Notes: a model not told the origin generated them from the letters alone. A stretch of DNA of 19,866 nt from CAZWXH01 sp964637725 (GCA_964637725.1 CAZWXH010000025.1:1-19866); one strand, 5' to 3'. Shown: positions 1 through 6,822, numbered from the stretch's first letter. Numbers and translations are program-made.

Positions 1-46
1 GCTCACGAGGGACTTTCACCCTAGATGTATGACATGCCCGTCATAC
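1..46 (-). mobile_element. Probable 5' end of a group II intron (class C-like), continuing off the left edge
   Basis: Read on the minus strand from 46 to 1, the sequence starts GTATGACGGGCATG and then has TCTAGGGTGAAAGTCCCT. This parallels the start of bacterial class C group II introns: a GUGYG-like 5' end, an early GGCAUG, and a domain I GGGUGARAGUCCC hairpin, as I recall them from the Oceanobacillus iheyensis intron. It starts 4 nt after the T-run of the bgl terminator (54-75), and class C introns are known to insert just behind intrinsic terminators. Only 46 nt are visible. The rest of the ribozyme and any reverse transcriptase/maturase would lie to the left. It could instead be an unrelated hairpin. 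Confidence 0.55.
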
Positions 47-50
47 TAAG

Positions 51-75
51 AAAAAAGGCAATCATTATTGCCTTT
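51..75 (-). terminator. Intrinsic terminator of the 6-phospho-beta-glucosidase gene
   Basis: On the minus strand a perfect 9-bp stem (AAAGGCAAT / ATTGCCTTT, arms 54-62 and 67-75, loop CATT on the plus strand) is followed by a run of T. It begins 7 nt after the stop codon at 82-84. It is also the likely target site of the intron end at 1-46. Confidence 0.88.
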
Positions 76-81
76 GTTTCT

Positions 82-1521
82 TTATAGTTCTTCACCATTT
101 GTTTCAATAACTTTTTTATACCAATAGAATGAATCTTTCTTTAAACGAGAGAAATCTCCTGTTCCATCATCATTTCTATCAACATAGATAAATCCATAAC
201 GTTTAGCCATTTCACCAGTAGATGCTGAAACTAAATCAATACATCCCCAAGGTGTATAACCGATTAAATCAACACCATCGATAAGTGCTTCTCGCATTTG
301 TTCAATATGTTGTTTTAAATAATCAATACGGTAACTATCATGAATTGATCCATCTGCTTCTAATGTATCAAACGCTCCTAAACCATTTTCAACAACCATC
401 ATTGGTAATTGATAACGATCATAGATTTCATTTAATGAATATCTTAATCCCTTAGGATCAATTTGCCATCCCCAATCACTTGCTTTTAAATATGGGTTAT
501 TCACTCCGCCTAAAATATTTCCTTGTCCTTTTTGAGCTGAAGAATCAGCACTTTGACATACTGACATATAATAACTAAATGTATAGAAATCTACTTTCCC
601 ATTTTTTAAAGTTTCAATATCCCCATCTGCCATTTTAATATCTAAGTTATGTTCTTTGAAATATCTATTCATATATGTTGGATAATATCCTCTACATTGA
701 ACATCACTACAGAAGTTATTCATAATATGATTAAATTGTTGATTAACAATAAGATCATCTGGATTACATGTTAATGCATATGAAGTTGCATATACAATCA
801 TACACCCAACTTGATAGTTAGGATCAATTGAATGAGCTAATTCAACTGCTTTCGCACTAGCAACAAATTGATGATGTAAACCTTGAAAACGATTTTGTGG
901 AACATCTACTTGACTCATAAAATCAGTCGTTTTTTCAGTTTCGTTTAAAATACCTTGAGATAAGAATGCTCCCATTGGTGCAGTTGCACTATTGATTTCA
1001 TTAAATGTTAACCAATATTTTACTTTTCCTTTATATCTTGTAAATATTGCTTCACAATATTTTAAATAAATATTAATCATTTCTCTTGAAGTCCATGCAT
1101 TGTATTTCTTTGTTAATGCAAAAGGAACTTCATAATGAGAGATTGTAATTAATGGTTCAATATTATATTTCAAACATTCATCAATAATCTCTTCATAAAA
1201 CTTTAAACCTTCTTCATTAGGAGCACTCTCTTCTCCAGTAGGGAAGATTCTTGTCCATGCGATTGAAAAACGATACATCTTGAATCCCATTTCTGCAAAA
1301 AGTTTAATATCTTCTTTAAATCTATGATAATGATCAATCGCATCATGAGATGGATAAAAAGTTCCTTCTTCTAAAGTCGGTGTAATTCTTTTACTTTGTG
1401 TATGACTTCCACCTGTACATATATCGGGGCATGATACACCTTTGCCACCTTCTTGCCATCCACCTTCTAATTGGTTAGCAGCTGTTGCTCCTCCCCATAA
1501 AAATCCTTTTGGAAAACTCAT
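82..1521 (-). CDS. 6-phospho-beta-glucosidase, glycoside hydrolase family 1
   Basis: A cytoplasmic GH1 enzyme of 479 aa, normal family length. It hydrolyses phosphorylated aryl-beta-glucosides or cellobiose-6-phosphate delivered by a PTS permease. The acid/base glutamate is E175 in TFNEIN and the nucleophile is E378 in VVENGLG. Specificity for the 6-phosphate is indicated by S434, K440 and Y442 in the SASTGEMAKRY segment, the Ser-Lys-Tyr signature of the phospho-specific branch. N-terminal FPKGFLWGGATAANQLEG is typical of the family. The start is set by AAGGAGG (1530-1536) 8 nt upstream. It is a single-gene unit ending at the terminator 51-75. No PTS or antiterminator gene is in the window, so the exact substrate is open (bglA/ascB-type names are possible). 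Confidence 0.95.
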   Translation of the reverse strand: MSFPKGFLWGGATAANQLEGGWQEGGKGVSCPDICTGGSHTQSKRITPTLEEGTFYPSHDAIDHYHRFKEDIKLFAEMGFKMYRFSIAWTRIFPTGEESAPNEEGLKFYEEIIDECLKYNIEPLITISHYEVPFALTKKYNAWTSREMINIYLKYCEAIFTRYKGKVKYWLTFNEINSATAPMGAFLSQGILNETEKTTDFMSQVDVPQNRFQGLHHQFVASAKAVELAHSIDPNYQVGCMIVYATSYALTCNPDDLIVNQQFNHIMNNFCSDVQCRGYYPTYMNRYFKEHNLDIKMADGDIETLKNGKVDFYTFSYYMSVCQSADSSAQKGQGNILGGVNNPYLKASDWGWQIDPKGLRYSLNEIYDRYQLPMMVVENGLGAFDTLEADGSIHDSYRIDYLKQHIEQMREALIDGVDLIGYTPWGCIDLVSASTGEMAKRYGFIYVDRNDDGTGDFSRLKKDSFYWYKKVIETNGEEL

Positions 1522-1550
1522 ATTGTATTCCTCCTTTATATTTCTACCTC

Positions 1551-1612
1551 ATTATAAGAACATTTATGTATTTTACCTAATCATTTTCATAAACTGAAAT
1601 CTATTTTCATAA
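1551..1612 (-). promoter_or_regulatory. Promoter of the glucosidase gene with two upstream direct repeats
   Basis: A perfect -10 box TATAAT lies on the minus strand at 1556-1551, about 30 nt upstream of the start codon. The -35 position (1574-1579) is poor (TAGGTA). Directly upstream, the 10-mer TTATGAAAAT (minus strand) occurs twice, at 1583-1592 and 1603-1612, exactly 20 bp apart, so both lie on the same helix face. A weak -35 next to phased direct repeats suggests a promoter needing an activator, for example an AraC-type protein. The -10 is seen; the activator is inference. No catabolite-repression site matches well. Confidence 0.5.
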
Positions 1613-1667
1613 TATAAAAAGATTGTCTTATTTTAGTGAATCGATTACAATTATTATGGTGATAAAA

Positions 1668-2777
1668 ATGAAAAAATATATATTTCTTATAATTGTTCTT
1701 TTCTTAATATCTGGTTGTCGCGTTCAAGAAACACTACCCCAAAAAAACAAGTCTGTTCTATGTTCATTTGTTGGTGATATATTATATGAACAACCATACT
1801 ATGATTGGATAGAAGATGATACGCAAGATAAAGGATACTATGATCTTATCAAACCTTATTTTAAAAAAGATGATTTATCTATCGCAAACCTTGAAGTTCC
1901 TATTGGGGGTACTGAATTGATAAAATCAGGAACTGGTTACTCTTTTAATGCTTCTAGGGATATTGGTAATCAAGTCTCTTCATTAGGGTTGGAAGTTGTT
2001 TCAACTGCAAATAACCACGCCTATGATCGTGGTGTGCAAGGAATCAATAATACTTTAGACTTCTTAAAAGAAAAAGACATTCTATCAGTAGGAACTTATT
2101 ATAATAAAGAAGATAGAGAAAAAGGTAACTATAAAACAATTAATGGAATAAAGTTTGGATTTGTCTCATACACATATGCTACTAACAAAATTGTAAGTGA
2201 GGATAATAGAGATAAAGTAGGATTGTTCAATGAACCAAATGGGCGAGTCTTCAATCAAGAATACAAAGACAAACTCACAAAAGAAATTAATAACACAAGA
2301 GAAAACTGTGATGTACTAATTGCTCTCATGCACTGGGGGACTGAATTCACCTATGATGTCAATCCTCAACAAGATGAAGTTTCACAATTCTTAAGTGATT
2401 TAGATGTTGATATTATTATTGGTAATCATCCCCATTGTTCTCAACCTCTAGAAATGATCAATGATACACTTTGTATATACTCATTAGGTAATTTTGTTTC
2501 TGCTGATCCTTATGTTAAAAGAGCAAAACAGGAATTTAAGAATGCTTATAATGTTTCAATTATGCTAAACTTAACAGTATCTATGCAAGAAAAGATAAAG
2601 ATATCCGATATATCTTATACACCTATCATTAATTATTACGATAAAGATTTAAAGAATTTCAAACTTATCCCGCTTGATAAATACACTGAAGATTTAGAGA
2701 AATCTCATTATCATTATGCCAGTGGATTTACTAAGCAGTGGATTATTGATACTTATAATAAACTCATAAAGTTCTGA
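1668..2777 (+). CDS. CapA-family lipoprotein (metallophosphatase-like fold)
   Basis: A 369-aa protein from the ATG at 1668. Upstream in-frame starts (1623, 1656) are possible, but the one at 1668 gives a textbook lipoprotein signal: MKK, a hydrophobic stretch, then LISGC with the lipidated Cys at 17. The domain is that of poly-gamma-glutamate CapA and relatives, a calcineurin-like metallophosphatase fold. Visible motifs are GD (36-37), NLEVPIGG (74-81), TANNHAYDRG (113-122), MHWG (221-224), IIGNHPH (250-256) and YSLGNF (271-276). It would sit on the outer membrane face. No capBC or polyglutamate genes are nearby, so the substrate is unknown. A weak GGTGAT precedes the start. A second CapA lipoprotein at 11562-12698 carries the same motif set but differs in detail. 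Confidence 0.9.
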   Translation: MKKYIFLIIVLFLISGCRVQETLPQKNKSVLCSFVGDILYEQPYYDWIEDDTQDKGYYDLIKPYFKKDDLSIANLEVPIGGTELIKSGTGYSFNASRDIGNQVSSLGLEVVSTANNHAYDRGVQGINNTLDFLKEKDILSVGTYYNKEDREKGNYKTINGIKFGFVSYTYATNKIVSEDNRDKVGLFNEPNGRVFNQEYKDKLTKEINNTRENCDVLIALMHWGTEFTYDVNPQQDEVSQFLSDLDVDIIIGNHPHCSQPLEMINDTLCIYSLGNFVSADPYVKRAKQEFKNAYNVSIMLNLTVSMQEKIKISDISYTPIINYYDKDLKNFKLIPLDKYTEDLEKSHYHYASGFTKQWIIDTYNKLIKF

Positions 2778-2795
2778 CATGATTCATCATATTCT

Positions 2796-2828
2796 TTATG
2801 TTTCATTGTGTATAATAATGAAACATAA
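2796..2828 (+). promoter_or_regulatory. 12-bp perfect palindrome around a -10 box, likely operator for the 71-aa gene
   Basis: TTATGTTTCATT (2796-2807) and AATGAAACATAA (2817-2828) are perfect inverted repeats around GTGTATAAT, which holds a perfect TATAAT (2811-2816). The right arm runs into the ribosome binding site AAGGAG (2827-2832). No T-run follows on either strand, so it is not a terminator. If TATAAT is the -10, the mRNA would start inside the right arm and no RNA hairpin would form. That favours a DNA operator at which a dimeric repressor would block the promoter. No strong -35 is visible. Confidence 0.5.
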
Positions 2829-2837
2829 GGAGAAGTT

Positions 2838-3053
2838 ATGATGAAAAAAATATATATTGATAATGAAACAGAGTTATTTCATATTTTTAGTTCTGCTTAT
2901 TCACTCAACAAAGATGAACTCTATGAAATTGTAATTAAGAAAAAGATTGCACTACATAGTGATTTAGTTATTAATATCCCTGTGACCTTTTCTTTTGATG
3001 GTGGTTTCCTTGATACCCAAGATTATAGTATTACATTAAAACAAAACCCCTGA
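2838..3053 (+). CDS. Small protein of unknown function (71 aa)
   Basis: I do not recognise this protein. It is 71 aa (70 from the second ATG at 2841), with no signal peptide or membrane segment, so probably cytosolic. The first half looks helical and acidic (ETELFHIFSSAYSLNKDELYEI). The second half alternates in a beta pattern (VIKKKIALHSDLVINIPVTF, then DGGF) and vaguely recalls one turn of a parallel beta-helix, but this is only an impression. Translation is well supported by AAGGAG (2827-2832), 5 nt before the first ATG and 8 nt before the second, so the second may be the real start. It has its own TATAAT inside a perfect palindrome and its own strong terminator overlapping the stop codon, so it looks like an independent regulated single-gene unit. 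Confidence 0.7.
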   Translation: MMKKIYIDNETELFHIFSSAYSLNKDELYEIVIKKKIALHSDLVINIPVTFSFDGGFLDTQDYSITLKQNP

Positions 3054-3073
3054 GTTATTCTCGGGGGTCATTT
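3046..3073. terminator. Shared bidirectional terminator between the small gene and degV
   Basis: ACCCCTGAG (3046-3054) pairs with CTCGGGGGT (3060-3068) around a TTATT loop, with one G-T wobble. T-rich sequence follows on both strands (CATTTTTG on plus, TTTTGTTTT on minus). The stop codons of both convergent genes (3051-3053 plus, 3068-3070 minus) fall in or at the edge of the hairpin. Confidence 0.88.
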
Positions 3074-3901
3074 TTGTATTGTTTGTATTGCTATACAGCC
3101 AGGACCACCTTGGGTAATAAAGGCTGGAGATAATTCAAATATCTCTATTTCTGTATTTGGGAAAGATTCTTGAACTTGTTGTTTGGCTTCTTTAGCTTGT
3201 TCTAAAACACCACCATGAGTAATATAAATCTTAAAAGATTCATCAACTCCTACACTTATAAATTCTTTGATTATTTCTTTGACAGCAGATTTAAATGTTT
3301 TCTTCATAGCGTATTTTTCAAGTCTTTTGGCATCTTTTGTTAGAGTAAGAATTGGTGTAATTCTTAACATTGATCCAAGTGTTGCTGCTAAAGGAGTTAA
3401 ACGTCCTCCTCTTTTTAAGAAACCAAAATCTTGAGGAATCAAAAATGATTTTTCTTTAGCAATTGACTTATGTAGTTCTTTTTTAATTGTCTCAATATCT
3501 TTTCCTTCACTATTTAATTGCATTGCTTTTTGAACAAGGTGTCTTTGAGGTCCACATAAAGTCATTGAATTCATGACATGGATATTATTATTATTCTCAA
3601 TACTTTCTCTTGCTCCTATCGTACTTTGATAAGTTCCTGATAGTCCATCTGCCATATTAATGACTAAAATATCTTCATCTAAATATTTTTCTAAAACTTC
3701 CATTGTTTCTCCAATTGAAGGTTGTGAAGATGAAGGCATATGTCCTTCACTAATGATTTTTAAAAACTCTGTACTATTAATATCTACAAACTCTCTATAA
3801 CTTTTCTTGTTTATGATGACATTAAGAGGTAAAACATCAATCCCTAGTTCTTTTCCTTCAAGTGGTGAATATAATGCTGACGTATCCGTAATGATTCTCA
3901 T
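3068..3901 (-). CDS. DegV-family fatty-acid-binding protein
   Basis: DegV/FakB proteins bind a fatty acid and present it to the FakA kinase for phosphorylation and phospholipid synthesis. This member has 277 aa from the preferred start, normal for the family. Seen are IITDTSA at the N-terminus, SSSQPS (57-62), the ligand-loop LSGTYQS (87-93), GFLKRGGRL (160-168, the usual LKKGGRI-type region), and a C-terminal QGGPG where many members have HTGPG. An ATG at 3907 is possible, but GGAG (3909-3912) is only 1 nt from it and 7 nt from the ATG at 3901, which also gives the classical MRIITDTSA start. A perfect TTGACA lies upstream on the minus strand (3955-3960), with no good -10 at the standard distance. 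No fakA is in the window, and the bound fatty acid cannot be told. Confidence 0.9.
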   Translation of the reverse strand: MRIITDTSALYSPLEGKELGIDVLPLNVIINKKSYREFVDINSTEFLKIISEGHMPSSSQPSIGETMEVLEKYLDEDILVINMADGLSGTYQSTIGARESIENNNNIHVMNSMTLCGPQRHLVQKAMQLNSEGKDIETIKKELHKSIAKEKSFLIPQDFGFLKRGGRLTPLAATLGSMLRITPILTLTKDAKRLEKYAMKKTFKSAVKEIIKEFISVGVDESFKIYITHGGVLEQAKEAKQQVQESFPNTEIEIFELSPAFITQGGPGCIAIQTIQK

Positions 3902-4055
3902 GGTCATTCTCCTTTATATCTCTCTACTTATAACTTACCAAATATGTCGTAAATTGTCAATGAAATAGTTTTTAAAACTACATTCAGTAGAGAAAAATTC
4001 AATATTTTATTTTTACAAAATCTCATTTAATTATTTTAATTATTTTTTTTAGTGA

Positions 4056-4061
4056 TATAAT
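4056..4061 (+). promoter_or_regulatory. Possible second, extended -10 promoter upstream of the ABC operon
   Basis: TGATATAAT (4053-4061) is a perfect extended -10 element (TGnTATAAT) in very AT-rich DNA, with no recognisable -35. It would give the ABC operon a second, longer transcript. Chance occurrence in such AT-rich sequence is quite possible. Confidence 0.3.
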
Positions 4062-4097
4062 AAATATATAGTTATTAAATAAATTTTAATCTTTTAC

Positions 4098-4128
4098 TTG
4101 ACCTTGTAGTGACTCTATACTTTATTAT
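4098..4128 (+). promoter_or_regulatory. MerR-type promoter of the ABC transporter operon (19-bp spacer)
   Basis: TTGACC (4098-4103) and TATTAT (4123-4128) are separated by 19 bp, longer than the usual 17 and characteristic of promoters activated by MerR-family regulators through DNA untwisting. The spacer holds CTTGTAGTGACTCTATAC, centred on AGTGACT. Its left half and centre resemble MerR-family operators (GACCTTGTAGT), but the right half is degenerate. No merR gene is in the window. The 271 bp between degV and the permease (3902-4178) holds this promoter, an upstream extended -10, and otherwise AT-rich sequence. Confidence 0.5.
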
Positions 4129-4178
4129 GAAAGCAGAAAGGAGAAATAATCTAGATATTTTAGGTTATCACATTAACT

Positions 4179-5501
4179 ATGTTAACATTTATAAGTCATG
4201 TATTTCAAAATCGAAAAAAGCAATATCTTTTATTACTTATTATTTTAACACTACTATCGTCATTTGAGTTTAGTTTTCTTGGTATGTATAGTTCATTTCT
4301 AGAATACAAGTTTGATTACTTAACAGCTGCATCATTAAATTCTATTCCTTTTATCGCTTTATGTGTTGCTGTTATCTTAAGTATCTTCGTGGTTAATTAC
4401 TTTATAAAGAGTAAGTCGCAAGAGTTTTCAATCTTACTCTTGTCGGGAAGAAATCCCAAAGATCTCTTTTACTACTTGTTTATCCAGTTTGGAACAATCG
4501 TACTGATTGCCTTTATATTAGGGATAGCAGGAGGAATGCTGATTCTTTATAGTATTAACTCTATTATAAATCATAGCCAATTAGTGACTCATTTAAACTA
4601 TGATTTTACCTTAACTTTATTTATGTTTAGTTGCTTTTTATTCATTACGATGATATTAATCTTTGCGATTAGCGCAAAACAGTTTGTCGCATTAGATAAA
4701 AATCTTGCTGATTCATTGGCTCACAAAGCCACTTCTAAGGCAATTCCATACGTTATTTCGTTTAGTGCTGTTGCAAAGAAAAAGAAAGTTCCTATCTTTT
4801 CTATTATTTCAACATTATTAATACTTTACTTAATGGTTAGTAATATTTTCACCCTTATGAAATCTGCTCTTTCTTTAGACACTTTATTGATGTCTTTTAT
4901 GTGGGTATTAGGCGGAGTTATTGTTATTGTCAATACAACCATTCCTTTACTTTATGATTTCATGCATAACACATTATTAAAACATCCAGTACTTATGAAT
5001 TCATTGTCTAGTTTTAATAATTTCTGTTTATCTATGATTACATTAATTAATTTAAATGCAGTTATTGTTCCTTTACTACTATTTGTATTATTCTTTGCTT
5101 CTACAGAAGCCATTCTACAAGTCATTATTATTCCTTGTTTTATAATGATAGTCACAATGATTGCTTTATGTTTACTATTAAGGTTTTCAATTTATGAAGA
5201 AGATTCCCGATCACATATAGCAACACTTCATGCGATTGGATATAGTCCGAGTATTCTTAATTTAATTTCTTTTATAAAAAATGCTTTGTTTTCTTTATTT
5301 GGCTTTATTATTCCTCTTATATTTTTAATTCAATTATTAATAAAGGCGGTAAATGAATCATATATCAGCCAAAATACTTTATATGTGTTGCTTGGATTTT
5401 ATATTATTCTATTCACTTCATTATCTATTTATATGATTATAAAAGAAAGAATAACAACAATGGAGGTCATTCAAGATGTCAAATATATTAATAGAGGCTA
5501 A
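4179..5501 (+). CDS. FtsX-like ABC transporter permease (BceB/MacB-like, without a large extracellular domain)
   Basis: A 440-aa integral membrane protein with about ten hydrophobic segments, near residues 16-36, 54-76, 104-126, 143-165, 205-228, 236-258, 284-307, 312-334, 362-388 and 399-421. Two cytoplasmic coupling segments typical of FtsX-like permeases are visible: KSQEFSILLLSGRNPKDL (78-95) after helix 2 and HIATLHAIGYSPSIL (346-360) after helix 8. BceB permeases have ten helices and a large extracellular domain between helices 7 and 8; here that loop is only a few residues. The ATPase gene follows and overlaps by 26 nt. The start is uncertain: the only good Shine-Dalgarno (AAAGGAG, 4137-4143) is 35 nt upstream, and an in-frame stop at 4161 excludes an earlier start. 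Substrate unknown; export of a peptide or drug is plausible. Confidence 0.82.
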   Translation: MLTFISHVFQNRKKQYLLLLIILTLLSSFEFSFLGMYSSFLEYKFDYLTAASLNSIPFIALCVAVILSIFVVNYFIKSKSQEFSILLLSGRNPKDLFYYLFIQFGTIVLIAFILGIAGGMLILYSINSIINHSQLVTHLNYDFTLTLFMFSCFLFITMILIFAISAKQFVALDKNLADSLAHKATSKAIPYVISFSAVAKKKKVPIFSIISTLLILYLMVSNIFTLMKSALSLDTLLMSFMWVLGGVIVIVNTTIPLLYDFMHNTLLKHPVLMNSLSSFNNFCLSMITLINLNAVIVPLLLFVLFFASTEAILQVIIIPCFIMIVTMIALCLLLRFSIYEEDSRSHIATLHAIGYSPSILNLISFIKNALFSLFGFIIPLIFLIQLLIKAVNESYISQNTLYVLLGFYIILFTSLSIYMIIKERITTMEVIQDVKYINRG

Positions 5502-6261
5502 TAATATTACAAAAGTATACGATCCTGATATTTTCTTTAAAAGAGGTAAAAACTTCTATGCCTTAGACAATGTTAATTTCTTATTAGAAAAAGGTGACTT
5601 CACTTGTATAATGGGTCCCTCGGGTTCAGGAAAATCAACATTGCTCAACTGTTTATCAACATTAGACTTTATAACAAGCGGACATATTCTACTACTTGGA
5701 AAAGATATCACTACATTAACAAAAAATGAACTCTGTCAATTCAGATATGAATCTTTAGGGTTTGTATTTCAAAACCATAATCTTATCCCTTATTTATCTG
5801 TCTTTGATAATATAGCAGCTCCAGCAATATTGGGAAAACAGGACTCTAAGGTGCTACATCAAAAAATCTGTAACTTAGCTGAAGATTTACAGATTAAAGA
5901 GTTATTAGATAAATTCCCAAATGAATGCTCTGGCGGTGAGTGTCAGAGAATTGCGATTGCAAGAGCACTTATCAATGATCCTGATATCATCTTCTGTGAT
6001 GAGCCAACGGGAAACCTTGATTCAAAAAATTCACATAAAGTCTTGAATATCTTAAGCAAACTTAACAAGCAAGGAACAACAATATTGCTTGTTACTCATG
6101 ACCCAATGATTGCAAGTTATGGAAAAGACTTAACTTATCTCTATGATGGTGGAGTGAAAACTGTTATTCATAGAAATAACAATTCCCAAATAGATTTCTT
6201 TAAGAAAATTAGTGAAGTGACAACTCAAGATAGTTTATTACATGAATTTTCAAACCAATAA
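5476..6261 (+). CDS. ABC transporter ATPase (MacB/LolD/BceA-like)
   Basis: A 261-aa nucleotide-binding subunit that powers the permease encoded just upstream. All catalytic motifs are present: Walker A GPSGSGKST (47-55), Q-loop Q99 in FVFQN, signature SGGE (152-155), Walker B IIFCDEP with E176, D-loop NLDS, and H208 in VTHDP. The sequence pattern (ALDNVNFLLEKGDF, GPSGSGKSTLLN, DEPTGNLDS) is that of the MacB/LolD/BceA subfamily, which pairs with FtsX-like permeases. About 40 residues after the H-loop form a poorly conserved tail. GGAGG at 5462-5466, 9 nt upstream, lies inside the permease gene, so translation of the two is probably coupled. The order permease then ATPase is the reverse of the common order. 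Confidence 0.93.
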   Translation: MSNILIEANNITKVYDPDIFFKRGKNFYALDNVNFLLEKGDFTCIMGPSGSGKSTLLNCLSTLDFITSGHILLLGKDITTLTKNELCQFRYESLGFVFQNHNLIPYLSVFDNIAAPAILGKQDSKVLHQKICNLAEDLQIKELLDKFPNECSGGECQRIAIARALINDPDIIFCDEPTGNLDSKNSHKVLNILSKLNKQGTTILLVTHDPMIASYGKDLTYLYDGGVKTVIHRNNNSQIDFFKKISEVTTQDSLLHEFSNQ

Positions 6262-6276
6262 AAGGAGAGGATATAT

Positions 6277-6822
6277 ATGTTTGAAGAAAAAAAAGATTTT
6301 GATGTTATCTATATGGAGGATACAGACAAGCGCTTTGTATCTAGACAAAAAGTTTATATGCTTATCGAAGGAAACCAACTCGATGAAACTATGTCTAAGC
6401 ACAATAATCACTTTGTGATGAGTAATAGAATTGCAAGATATCGCGATAAGAGAAACGATGATATCACTATAAATTTTGATGATATCAAAGAGATTCATAT
6501 TGATTTACAATCATTCTATTCTAATTTTGGTATCTTTAGTCAATTTGTTTTTTATCCTAAGGTTGATATGATAACTGATGAGGGAACCTATAAATTTCTT
6601 GCAAAAAACAAGGATGACTTTATTGATGTGATCAATTATTTCCACACTCTTAATATTCCAGTGGAAGATCCTCGTTTGATTGAAGATGCCTATCATCAGT
6701 TTCCTAAAGATTATGAAAGATGTAAATTCTATCAACGTACTCATAAAGACTTAACAAAGTATGGTGCTTATTCAACACCAGATTTATATAAAGAATTTAA
6801 AGAGAATAAGAAAAAGAAATAA
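6277..6822 (+). CDS. Unknown cytosolic protein of the ABC operon (possibly PH-like)
   Basis: Not recognised as a named family. It is 181 aa, with no signal peptide and no membrane segment. The middle (about 20-125) alternates predicted strands and ends in a helix: INFDDIKEIHIDL, then QFVFYPKVDMITDEGTYKFL, then DDFIDVINYF. This order resembles bacterial PH-like domains, where a basic residue-rich sheet is capped by a C-terminal helix, but the match is by eye only. The C-terminal third is charged and ends in a lysine run. It lies 15 nt after the ATPase gene with its own AAAGGAGAGG (6262-6271) and shares the operon terminator, so it should be made with the transporter. A role as accessory or membrane-tethering factor is inference. 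Confidence 0.7.
   Translation: MFEEKKDFDVIYMEDTDKRFVSRQKVYMLIEGNQLDETMSKHNNHFVMSNRIARYRDKRNDDITINFDDIKEIHIDLQSFYSNFGIFSQFVFYPKVDMITDEGTYKFLAKNKDDFIDVINYFHTLNIPVEDPRLIEDAYHQFPKDYERCKFYQRTHKDLTKYGAYSTPDLYKEFKENKKKK

Noticed and set aside
1636..1650. Catabolite-repression (cre) site at GTGAATCGATTACA before the first CapA gene
   Set aside because: The spacing between the TGAA and the CG is one base short and the flanks do not fit; it is only an 8-bp AATCGATT palindrome.
2799..2826. parS-like half-sites TGTTTCA and TGAAACA in the palindrome near the 71-aa gene
   Set aside because: The halves of parS (TGTTTCACGTGAAACA) are joined by 2 bp, here by a much longer core, so ParB would not be expected to bind.
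3966..3980. Palindrome TAGTTTTTAAAACTA between degV and the ABC operon
   Set aside because: Seven-base arms made mainly of A and T are expected by chance here, with no promoter or T-run arranged around it.
4127..4267. 46-codon reading frame overlapping the permease start
   Set aside because: Its ATG lies within the predicted -10 box and it has no ribosome site of its own; it is mostly antiphase permease sequence.
4952..6744. Antisense reading frames of 60-80 codons opposite the ABC operon
   Set aside because: They have no ribosome sites, low-complexity composition and no recognisable domain, and are fully explained by the coding genes on the other strand.
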